From Bacteroidales bacterium Bact_07 (GTDB taxonomy: Bacteria; Bacteroidota; Bacteroidia; Bacteroidales; Tenuifilaceae): a DNA stretch of 7,490 bases. Position 1 is the stretch's first letter; every line of letters begins with the position of its first letter. Location: assembly GCA_001603415.1 (NCBI GenBank), contig LUYY01000105.1, positions 1-7,490 on the forward strand, written 5' to 3'. Shown here one piece after another: positions 1-6,039 of this stretch. Position numbers and translations under genes: made by a program. The notes under the pieces were generated by a model, which saw only the letters and a program-made list of their open reading frames with translations, was not told the origin of the DNA and searched no databases.

Positions 1-2231
1 TTGAATTTTTTGTAAAATAATCCTAGCGAGAATGTTTCATTATTGCTGGGGTAAAGTTCCCATCTTAAATCAAAGTTCCATATATAGCAGTTTTTTATGT
101 CGGGATTACCCACGAATTCGGCTTCCTCGTTAAAGTTGTAGAAGTAGAAAGGAGCAATTTCTCTAAACTCAGGTCTATTAATCGATAGACCTGATGCTAA
201 CCGGAGTAAGTTCTTCTCTGAAAAGTTATAGGTTAAATTAGCCGATGGGAAAATGTCAATGCTTTTATCGGTAGCTGTAATTGGCCTACCATACCTATCG
301 TAACTATTTAACTCCTGGTTTGTCCATTCGGCTCGTACCCCACCGTAAATTGTGAGTTTGGGAGTTATTTTGCTGTTTAGTGCCACATAGCCAGAGTTGA
401 GCATACTATTAACTCCATAAGAATCGGATTTTGATGTTGATTCTCTCAGTAGGAATCCATTGGGGCTGGTGTTAATGTTATCAAGGCTAAAAATTTGGTT
501 AATGGGTAGCCATACCGATTCAGTGTACGATGCGTTTTTAGCAAAACCAAGGATACGGGCATCAAAGTTTCGGGTTTTAAACTCGCTGTAAATGCCTGTT
601 TTAAGTGTTGGCTTCCAGTTCCCTAGTGTCAATTGCTGTTCGAAGTTTATGCCGGCATTAGCTATATGTTCCATTAGTTTCATGTATAACCTTCCTGCAT
701 CGCTCACCGATGGCGTTAACCCCACACTAGCAAAGTACTCATTATAGTGGGGAAGTAATGGCTCATCTTGGAGCGTTGTGCGGAGCTGCTTCAGATCAGG
801 TTCATTTCGATACGAAAGAGCATAACCAACTATCCAGTCCAATTTTTTTTCGTTGTTTTCCATCCAGCGATGTTCGCCACCCAACTGGGTTGAGTATGTG
901 ATCCGGTTCATGAAGTTATCTTGATAGGAACGTATGGTATATCCCTCATATCCGCTGTAGCCGTTCCTTACTATTGTTTTGTTATTGGCAATTAGGTTGA
1001 ATAGATTTCGAAACTCAATTTTACTTGATTTACCAGTATATAACGACCAGTTGTGAAGTAAGCCCACTTTCACATTATGGCTATAGGCGCTATCAATAAA
1101 ATCAAAGTTAAGCGGTGGATTGGTTCCTGGTGTAAGCTGAACCTGGTAACCCTTATTCAGGATTGCATCGGTTCCGAATGTGTTGCTGTATGTTAGAGAA
1201 GTAATATTTCCCAAACGCTTATTGCCCTTTTGCCACTTTCTGCCAAATGCTATGTTTATTTTTTGGTCGGGGTAAGCCTTAACGCTTTGGGGTGCCCAGC
1301 TTGTATTTAACATTTTTCCGTACTCGGCAAGTTGCGAACCAGATAGCCCCTTTAAGGTTGATGGAAAACCATTGGGAAGATTTCGGGTATTATTATCATA
1401 CCCTAACCAATCGGTTGGCGATTTTGTGATAAGTTTTACATTTTGATAGTTGGTGCTGGTGTTAAACCCCGTGGCATAGCCAATGCTAAAGAAGTTTTCA
1501 TCGGGCATGTTCTTGGTATAAATCTTAATAAAGCCACCGGTAAAGTCGGCTGGGAGTTCAGGCGAAGGGCTTTTATAAATAACCATGTTATCAATCATGG
1601 CGCTGGGTATAACATCAAACGAGAAAGCTTTCTGGTCAGCTTCGCTCGATGGAGTAGATGCGTTATTGATCCATGCATTATTGTAGCGCTGGTTAAGTCC
1701 TCGTACCACCACAAACCTGTCGTCAATTATCGATACCCCGGGAACACGGCGAATAACTTCCGAAGCATCGCGGTCCTGTGAACGGGTTATCTGTTGTGCC
1801 GAGATGCCGCTTGCCACTGTTAAGCTTGCTTTAATGGTACTAATCATGGCTACCTCGGTATTGGTTTTCCGGGTTGCCGTTACGGTAACTCCCTCAATGG
1901 CTGTGGTAATCTCTTCGAGGTCAACCTTTACTACTGTACTCTTGTTAGGTACAACCTTAATATTTTGTAAAACAACAGGTTGGTACGAGATAAATGAAAC
2001 CAATAAATTGTAAGTGCCTGGGTTAAGATTTGCTAGTATAAAACGACCATCAAAATCGGTAATGGTGCCAGTTGTGGTTCCCTCAATAATAACGTTTGCC
2101 CCAACAAGTGTTTCGTTCCGGGTTTTGTCGTAAACTACTCCTTCAATTGTTCCTTTTTGTGCTCTTGCCTCAAATACAATAAAAAATACTGCTAAAAGCA
2201 CTAAAATCAAATTATTCCTTAAATTAACCAT
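1..2231 (-). CDS. TonB-dependent outer-membrane receptor, C-terminal end outside the window
   Basis: Read on the minus strand from the ATG at 2229-2231, the frame stays open for 743 codons to the window edge. Residues 1-24 form a signal peptide (hydrophobic core LILVLLAVFFIVF, then ARA before Gln25, a signal peptidase I site). Residues 27-105 are a carboxypeptidase-regulatory-like beta-sandwich (GTIEGVVYD, GANVIIEGT, TDFDGRF, PGTYNLLVSF). Residues about 112-240 are the plug (VTVTATR, RRVPGVSI, VVVRGLNQRYN, then SPELPADFTGGFIKIYTK). From about 245 on come the beta-barrel strands, still in progress at the edge (final visible residues SLGLFYKKF). Receptors of this type usually exceed 900 residues, so roughly 150-200 appear to be missing. 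The protein would import a bulky or scarce solute using TonB energy. It lacks SusC hallmarks, and no SusD is visible. The substrate cannot be read from sequence. It is divergent from a PhoB-like regulator, which makes a phosphorus-containing ligand a reasonable guess only. Confidence 0.95.
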   Translation of the reverse strand, partial: MVNLRNNLILVLLAVFFIVFEARAQKGTIEGVVYDKTRNETLVGANVIIEGTTTGTITDFDGRFILANLNPGTYNLLVSFISYQPVVLQNIKVVPNKSTVVKVDLEEITTAIEGVTVTATRKTNTEVAMISTIKASLTVASGISAQQITRSQDRDASEVIRRVPGVSIIDDRFVVVRGLNQRYNNAWINNASTPSSEADQKAFSFDVIPSAMIDNMVIYKSPSPELPADFTGGFIKIYTKNMPDENFFSIGYATGFNTSTNYQNVKLITKSPTDWLGYDNNTRNLPNGFPSTLKGLSGSQLAEYGKMLNTSWAPQSVKAYPDQKINIAFGRKWQKGNKRLGNITSLTYSNTFGTDAILNKGYQVQLTPGTNPPLNFDFIDSAYSHNVKVGLLHNWSLYTGKSSKIEFRNLFNLIANNKTIVRNGYSGYEGYTIRSYQDNFMNRITYSTQLGGEHRWMENNEKKLDWIVGYALSYRNEPDLKQLRTTLQDEPLLPHYNEYFASVGLTPSVSDAGRLYMKLMEHIANAGINFEQQLTLGNWKPTLKTGIYSEFKTRNFDARILGFAKNASYTESVWLPINQIFSLDNINTSPNGFLLRESTSKSDSYGVNSMLNSGYVALNSKITPKLTIYGGVRAEWTNQELNSYDRYGRPITATDKSIDIFPSANLTYNFSEKNLLRLASGLSINRPEFREIAPFYFYNFNEEAEFVGNPDIKNCYIWNFDLRWELYPSNNETFSLGLFYKKF

Positions 2232-2258
2232 AAATTATTTCCAACTTTTTTGCCGCTA

Positions 2259-2266
2259 CAAAGTAA
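2259..2266 (-). promoter_or_regulatory. Candidate -7 element of the TonB receptor promoter
   Basis: The minus strand reads TTACTTTG, matching the Bacteroidota -7 consensus TAnnTTTG at all but one of the fixed positions. It would place the transcript start about 22 bases before the receptor ATG. A TTG at the -33 element is not found at the usual spacing. Instead, the last of the 11-base-spaced repeats (2287-2292) occupies that position, which would fit an activator-dependent promoter. Confidence 0.4.
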
Positions 2267-2286
2267 GCCACTTTAAATGGCAAGAA

Positions 2287-2325
2287 TTTTAAATAATTGT
2301 TACGGTTATATTAATCTAACCCTAA
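2287..2325 (-). promoter_or_regulatory. Four 11-base-periodic TTA-type half-sites upstream of the TonB receptor (putative Pho-box-like operator)
   Basis: On the minus strand, four hexamers start exactly 11 bases apart: TTAGGG (2320-2325), TTAATA (2309-2314), GTAACA (2298-2303) and TTAAAA (2287-2292). Tandem 11-base direct repeats are the usual target of PhoB/PhoP-type regulators; the Bacillus PhoP half-site is TTAACA-like. The hexamer TTAATA also occurs in the stronger array before the PiT gene. The individual matches are loose and the DNA is AT-rich, so chance cannot be excluded. The array ends 20 bases upstream of the -7 element, in the place of the -33 box. Confidence 0.35.
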
Positions 2326-2342
2326 ACCTATTTGCTTAAATA

Positions 2343-2364
2343 TTAGCTTTAAGTTAACTTTATG
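2343..2364 (+). promoter_or_regulatory. 11-base tandem repeat overlapping the -33 region of the PhoB-like regulator gene
   Basis: Two adjacent 11-mers, TTAGCTTTAAG (2343-2353) and TTAACTTTATG (2354-2364), are identical at 9 of 11 positions. They end 16 bases before the TATATTTG element at 2381-2388, so they cover the -33 region. Their TTA-C-TT core resembles the half-sites before the PiT gene. This would suit binding of an OmpR/PhoB-family protein and autoregulation, but that is inference. Confidence 0.35.
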
Positions 2365-2380
2365 CTGCAATTAGGCTCTA

Positions 2381-2388
2381 TATATTTG
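2381..2388 (+). promoter_or_regulatory. -7 element (TATATTTG) of the response regulator promoter
   Basis: TATATTTG is a perfect match to the Bacteroidota -7 consensus TAnnTTTG. It lies 23 bases upstream of the ATG at 2412, implying a very short leader. No TTG is present at -33; TTTATG (2359-2364) is the nearest sequence at that distance. No Shine-Dalgarno sequence is obvious, as is usual in this phylum. Confidence 0.6.
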
Positions 2389-2411
2389 TAGAATTAAAAA
2401 ACTATAATAGG

Positions 2412-3104
2412 ATGAATGTATCGCGATATAGAATTCTGGTAGTTGACGATGAACCCGATATAGTAGAGTTCCTCAGCTATAATTTAAACAAGGAAGGATT
2501 TCAGGTGCAAACAGCCATGAATGGGCGTGAGGCTATCGATAAGGCAATTACTTTCCGTCCACATCTTATCCTATTGGATGTAATGATGCCCGACATGGAT
2601 GGCATTGAAACCTGCGAGCAACTTCGCAACCAACCACAAACCCAAAGCACTTTGATTGCATTCCTTACAGCACGTAGCGAGGATTACAGTCAGATTGCTG
2701 GTTTCGATGCCGGAGGCGACGATTATATTACCAAGCCCATAAAACCTAAGGTTCTGATAAGCCGTATAAAGGCTTTACTCAAGCGGAGTGGTAGTTTGAT
2801 AGATGATGCTGACCAGCCCGTAACCATTCCCACCGAAGGAATCTATATTGATAAGGAGCGCTATTCAGTTTACGTGAATGGCCATGAGCTCTCACTTCCC
2901 AAAAAGGAGTTTGAGTTGCTTGCCTTGCTTTACAGCAAACCCCAAAAAGTATTTACCCGCGATGAGATTTACCAAGCCGTTTGGGGCGACGACATTGTGG
3001 TTGGCGATAGAACCATTGATGTCCATATTCGCAAGCTCCGCGAAAAACTTGGCGACGATTACATAAAAACGGTTAAGGGTGTTGGCTATAAGTTTACTTC
3101 ATAA
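2412..3104 (+). CDS. OmpR/PhoB-family response regulator (receiver plus winged helix)
   Basis: This 230-residue protein is the usual length for the OmpR family. Residues 6-125 are a receiver domain: acidic pair Asp12-Asp13, phosphoacceptor Asp56 in LILLDVMMPDMDG, Thr86 in AFLTAR, and Lys108 in DYITKPIKP. Residues about 135-229 are a winged-helix DNA-binding domain (KKEFELLALL, then DRTIDVHIRKLREKLG with the recognition helix, then KTVKGVGYKF). All catalytic residues are present, so it should be phosphorylated by a sensor kinase and act as a cytoplasmic transcription factor. The receiver resembles the PhoB/PhoP branch of Bacteroidota. No cognate PhoR-type kinase is adjacent: upstream is the divergent receptor, and 50 bases downstream is a hemerythrin. 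The start is fixed by the promoter 23 bases upstream. Its role as the phosphate regulator is supported by the Pho-box-like repeats in this window but is not proven. Confidence 0.96.
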   Translation: MNVSRYRILVVDDEPDIVEFLSYNLNKEGFQVQTAMNGREAIDKAITFRPHLILLDVMMPDMDGIETCEQLRNQPQTQSTLIAFLTARSEDYSQIAGFDAGGDDYITKPIKPKVLISRIKALLKRSGSLIDDADQPVTIPTEGIYIDKERYSVYVNGHELSLPKKEFELLALLYSKPQKVFTRDEIYQAVWGDDIVVGDRTIDVHIRKLREKLGDDYIKTVKGVGYKFTS

Positions 3105-3106
3105 TA

Positions 3107-3133
3107 AACGTAAGGGTTAACGTAAACCTTACA
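3107..3133 (+). repeat. Direct repeat AACGTAA with overlapping small hairpin between regulator and hemerythrin
   Basis: The 7-mer AACGTAA occurs at 3107-3113 and again at 3119-3125, a 12-base period. Overlapping it, GTAAGG (3110-3115) and CCTTAC (3127-3132) form an inverted repeat that extends by TT/AA around one unpaired G. There is no T-run after it on the plus strand (ATTTTAAAAAAA follows), so it is a poor terminator. It may be a binding site controlling the hemerythrin gene, an mRNA-processing hairpin, or chance. Confidence 0.35.
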
Positions 3134-3154
3134 TTTTAAAAAAATTGCTAATCT

Positions 3155-3562
3155 ATGACAATTGCCAACTGGAAGCCTGAGTATAGCGTATCGGTTAAGA
3201 GTATTGATGAAGATCACCAGAAACTCTTCGATTTACTAAACCAACTTTTCGATGCCATGACCAAAGGGAAAGGAAAGACTATTATACCTGATATTATCAA
3301 GGAGTTGGAAAGTTATTCAGTTTATCACTTTAACCGCGAGGAGTTGTATTTTAAAGCAACCAATTACCCCGATAGTGTAAAGCATATTCAGGAACATCAA
3401 TACTTTAAACAGAAAATTGCCGATCTAAAGAAAGATGTTGAGGCGAACAAAGGCATGGTTGCTCCTGATGTGCTTGGCTTTATGAGCGACTGGTTAAAAA
3501 ATCACATAGCCATTTGCGATAAAGCTTACGAGGAACATTTTAAGAAATACGGTGTGGTTTAG
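3155..3562 (+). CDS. Bacteriohemerythrin (single-domain, non-heme diiron O2-binding protein)
   Basis: The 135-residue protein is the standard length of a stand-alone bacteriohemerythrin. All seven diiron ligands are present with canonical spacing: His21 (DEDHQKLF), His58 and Glu62 (HFNREE), His77 and His81 (HIQEHQYF), His117 and Asp122 (NHIAICD). The opening WKPEYSVSV is typical of the family. It has no signal peptide or membrane segment, so it should be cytoplasmic. Bacterial homologues bind O2 reversibly and are thought to deliver, buffer or sense oxygen. There is no fused signalling domain here. It lies 50 bases after the response regulator on the same strand, so co-transcription is likely, although a repeat in the gap could give it its own control. 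Transcription should end at the long hairpin that starts 22 bases after the stop codon. Cys121 lies next to ligand Asp122. Confidence 0.96.
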   Translation: MTIANWKPEYSVSVKSIDEDHQKLFDLLNQLFDAMTKGKGKTIIPDIIKELESYSVYHFNREELYFKATNYPDSVKHIQEHQYFKQKIADLKKDVEANKGMVAPDVLGFMSDWLKNHIAICDKAYEEHFKKYGVV

Positions 3563-3584
3563 TTTGGTTTTTAGTTAGATATTT

Positions 3585-3665
3585 AAAGAACGCTGATGAC
3601 TCAGAGATGATTTTATCCTGAATGGAAAAAATCCATAAAATTTGAGTCATCAGCGTTCTTTTTTT
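3585..3665. terminator. Long perfect inverted repeat, probable bidirectional terminator between convergent genes
   Basis: The 19-base arms AAAGAACGCTGATGACTCA (3585-3603) and TGAGTCATCAGCGTTCTTT (3643-3661) are perfect inverted complements. The 39-base interval holds further pairing (ATGGA/TCCAT hairpin; ATTTTAT and ATAAAAT). On the plus strand the stem runs into seven T residues (3659-3665), an intrinsic terminator for the hemerythrin transcript. On the minus strand the T-run is weak (TTCTTTAAATAT), but the stem should still affect the PiT transcript. The stem is much longer than an ordinary terminator and looks like dispersed palindromic repeats I recall from environmental Bacteroidota; that relation is unverified. 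Confidence 0.8.
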
Positions 3666-3684
3666 AACCTTGATTTCACCAGTA

Positions 3685-5919
3685 CTACTCAATATTATTG
3701 AGAATAAAATCGCGTTGTGCCTTAAGGATGTTTATGGTATGCAAAAGAAGGTTCTTAATCTCGTTGAGCAGACCTAAGTAAAGCACGCTATTTCGAGTTC
3801 CGGTTTCGCCTTGTTTAATCCGTTTAACCTGTTTCTTACGGATTTTATTTAAGTCTTCGAGAATATCCTGCTGTTTCTTTACAGCATCGGGCACACGGGT
3901 GTAATCGTTCTGCTTAATCATTTCCAGGATATCGTCGAAGAGGTCCGAAAGCTGGTTACTCAAACCCTTCAGCTCTGCTGCCTGTTCACGGGTTAAACCT
4001 TTATGTTGATTTTCGACATGTTGAAGGCTTGGTCGTGAAACAAACTCAAGCGAGTGGGCAAGCTCACGGAGGTAATCAATAACCTGAACGTAGTAATGAC
4101 CTGTTTCAATGGAATCGGCTTCGAGCTGCTTAAGCACCGAGTAAACGTTATACTTCATTTTTTTGGCTTCCATATTCAATGCTTCCACCTCATCGTTTAC
4201 CTCTTTGAGCAGCCGTCGGTTCTCGGTTGTTAGCCCATCAATGGTTCTATTGTAAACCTTAATTGATTGCTTCAAGTACTTGCGGAGTTCATTGGTGCAG
4301 CGGTTCACAATGCTTACTTCATCAATGGCTTCCTCTTCAACCAGCGATAGTGATTTCTTTCTATGCAGTAGATTTGATTTTATTATAAGTCCAACAGCAA
4401 TTACAATGAGAATGAAAAGTGCAGGCGCTTTTCCAAAATAAAGCGCAGTGGCTATACCAAAGGCTAATGAAAAGGTTATAAATGCTGTGAAAAACCACCC
4501 GGCAATAACGGTAATAACGCCTGTAATGCGGTAAACAGCACTTTCACGGCCCCATGCCTTATCGCTAAGCGATGTTCCCATGGCAACCATAAAGGTTACA
4601 TAGGTGGTTGACAGTGGAAGTTTAAGGGCGGTTGCAGAGCTAATAAGAATACTTGCCATTACCAGGTTAACCGAAGCACGGACCAAGTCGAACGATGGTG
4701 CTTCCTTCGGGTTGGAGTATTTTGGTGCCTTGCTCGTATCGAATTGTTTTGCCACAAATTTCCGAACAAATCGGGGAGTAATCTTATCAACTCGTTCGGC
4801 AAAACGTCGGGTAATTCTTACAATGGTTCTCGAAAACTGTGTGCTGCCAAATCGCTCTACTCCGCTGTCCTGACGGGCAAGACCTACTTCGGTATCGGTA
4901 ACCGTTCTTGCCTTACGCGATGTCCAAAGGGTTATTACCATGATTAACCCGGCAATGAAGAGGTAGATGAAGTTTGTGGATACTTCACCAGCTAACTCAG
5001 TCATTCTAAGTGCATCGGGAGAAATATTTGGATTTGCAACATGAATTTGATAGGCTTTAAGGCCTGCCATTGAAACACCAATGAAGTTAACCAGGTCGTT
5101 TCCGGCAAACGATAAGGCAAGGGCAAATGTGCCCATAAGCACAATAAATCGAAGCACGTTGAATTTGAAAAGGCTCACAAATACTTGGAAAATCATGGTC
5201 CAAGCCACAAAACTGTATAACAGTATGCTAAAAGTGTGCTCGGATATGTAGTTAATTGAATCTTTTGAAATGAGAGGGGTGTCCTTTACCCCTTTCATAA
5301 CTATGAAATACGTAATGGCTGTCATGGCAATACCGCCCCAAATGCCACCAACGAATTTCAAACTTTTTTGATAGTTAAAGCTAAAAAGCAAGCGGGCTAT
5401 GTACTGAACAACCATACCCACAATAAATGCTACAATCACTGAACTCAATATACCTGAAATAATAGCCAGCGCTTTCCCGCTATTTATATAGTTTCCCAGG
5501 TTAGCAATGGTTTCACCTTGGGTGTTCATTATTTTGAAAATGGAAACGGCAACTGCCGATCCTAAAAGTTCAAATACCAGCGATACGGTGGTTGAGGTAG
5601 GTAAACCAAAGGTGTTAAAAAAGTCAAGTACAATAACATCGGTTATCATTACGGCAAGGAAGATGACCATTATCTCCGAGAAGTAGAAGTTTTCTGGGCG
5701 GAACACACCCTTTCGGGCTACTTCCATCATGCCGCTTGAGAATAGTGAACCCACCAATACACCGGCCGAAGCAACTAAAAGTATCCAGTGTCGTTGTGCA
5801 ACCTTTGAGCCTATGGCTGAGTTAAGAAAGTTAACGGCATCGTTTGCTACGCCTACCATTAAGTCCGATATGGCAAGCAGGAATAAAATGCCTACAATAA
5901 ACAAGTAATATGTTTCCAT
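3685..5919 (-). CDS. PiT-family inorganic phosphate transporter with C-terminal PhoU-like domain
   Basis: This 744-residue inner-membrane protein matches the PHO4/PiT family, which moves phosphate together with a cation (H+ or Na+). The two internally homologous halves are both recognisable. The first has GVANDAVNFLNSAIG (residues 23-37, Asn26-Asp27) and LPTSTT (106-111). The second has GNDLVNFIGVSMAG (273-286, Asn274-Asp275) and LPLSTT (434-439). Many hydrophobic helices cover residues 1-335 and 410-515. They are separated by a basic, presumably cytoplasmic loop of about 75 residues (about 333-410). Residues about 530-744 are a soluble, strongly helical tail with heptad-like character, of the PhoU-like/DUF47 type. 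PhoU-like proteins modulate phosphate uptake, so here a transporter and a regulator are covalently joined. Simple PiT proteins are about 400-500 residues, so the extra length is the loop plus this tail. It follows the LytTR regulator gene with a 120-base gap containing its own promoter, so it is probably an independent unit. Confidence 0.95.
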   Translation of the reverse strand: METYYLFIVGILFLLAISDLMVGVANDAVNFLNSAIGSKVAQRHWILLVASAGVLVGSLFSSGMMEVARKGVFRPENFYFSEIMVIFLAVMITDVIVLDFFNTFGLPTSTTVSLVFELLGSAVAVSIFKIMNTQGETIANLGNYINSGKALAIISGILSSVIVAFIVGMVVQYIARLLFSFNYQKSLKFVGGIWGGIAMTAITYFIVMKGVKDTPLISKDSINYISEHTFSILLYSFVAWTMIFQVFVSLFKFNVLRFIVLMGTFALALSFAGNDLVNFIGVSMAGLKAYQIHVANPNISPDALRMTELAGEVSTNFIYLFIAGLIMVITLWTSRKARTVTDTEVGLARQDSGVERFGSTQFSRTIVRITRRFAERVDKITPRFVRKFVAKQFDTSKAPKYSNPKEAPSFDLVRASVNLVMASILISSATALKLPLSTTYVTFMVAMGTSLSDKAWGRESAVYRITGVITVIAGWFFTAFITFSLAFGIATALYFGKAPALFILIVIAVGLIIKSNLLHRKKSLSLVEEEAIDEVSIVNRCTNELRKYLKQSIKVYNRTIDGLTTENRRLLKEVNDEVEALNMEAKKMKYNVYSVLKQLEADSIETGHYYVQVIDYLRELAHSLEFVSRPSLQHVENQHKGLTREQAAELKGLSNQLSDLFDDILEMIKQNDYTRVPDAVKKQQDILEDLNKIRKKQVKRIKQGETGTRNSVLYLGLLNEIKNLLLHTINILKAQRDFILNNIE

Positions 5920-5938
5920 GGTTTTTTATTTTGCCTGG

Positions 5939-5971
5939 CAAAAATACCCTTTCAGGGATTAAATTTAGCAA
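5939..5971 (-). promoter_or_regulatory. Promoter of the PiT transporter gene (-33/-7)
   Basis: On the minus strand TATTTTTG (5939-5946) is a perfect TAnnTTTG -7 element, 19 bases before the ATG. A TTG at 5969-5971, in a T-rich run, lies 22 bases further upstream as a -33 element; that spacing is slightly long for the phylum. Within the spacer, CCCT and AGGG (5947-5950 and 5954-5957) form a small dyad around three bases, which could be an operator or chance. Confidence 0.5.
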
Positions 5972-5989
5972 AAAACATCTTTACCTTTG

Positions 5990-6028
5990 TATTAACCCAA
6001 TGTTAAGTTAATGTTAAGAAATTTATAA
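5990..6028 (-). promoter_or_regulatory. Putative Pho box: four TTAACA-like direct repeats in 11-base register upstream of PiT
   Basis: On the minus strand, going toward the gene: TTATAA (6023-6028), TTAACA (6012-6017), TTAACA (6001-6006), TTAATA (5990-5995), each separated by exactly 5 bases. The two central units share CTTAACATT, a perfect 9-base direct repeat. PhoP of Bacillus binds TTAACA-like hexamers about 5 bases apart, and the PhoB box of enterobacteria also has an 11-base period. The position, just upstream of the -33 region of a phosphate transporter gene, makes a phosphate-responsive OmpR-type site the best reading. It begins 12 bases after the LytTR gene ends, so LytTR control cannot be ruled out, but LytTR proteins do not usually bind this pattern. 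Confidence 0.65.
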
Positions 6029-6039
6029 AGCACAGTAAA

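Noticed and set aside
1443..2013. Short open frames on the plus strand within the receptor gene
   Set aside because: They are antisense to a clear receptor coding frame, have no recognisable domains and no promoter, and are explained as coding shadows. The same holds for small frames opposite the PiT, LytTR and kinase genes.
1..2231. SusC-type polysaccharide-utilisation receptor
   Set aside because: The plug lacks the usual SusC signature (SLQGRVAGV-like), and neither SusD nor glycoside hydrolase genes are visible. The far side of the gene is outside the window, so this is not fully excluded.
3585..3661. CRISPR repeat or tRNA-like structure
   Set aside because: It is a single inverted repeat with no tandem units, no tRNA consensus loops and a terminal T-run, so terminator or palindromic repeat fits better.
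5982..5989. TACCTTTG on the plus strand as an antisense promoter into the LytTR gene
   Set aside because: It matches the -7 consensus, but no TTG lies at a suitable distance upstream and there is no gene for it to serve.
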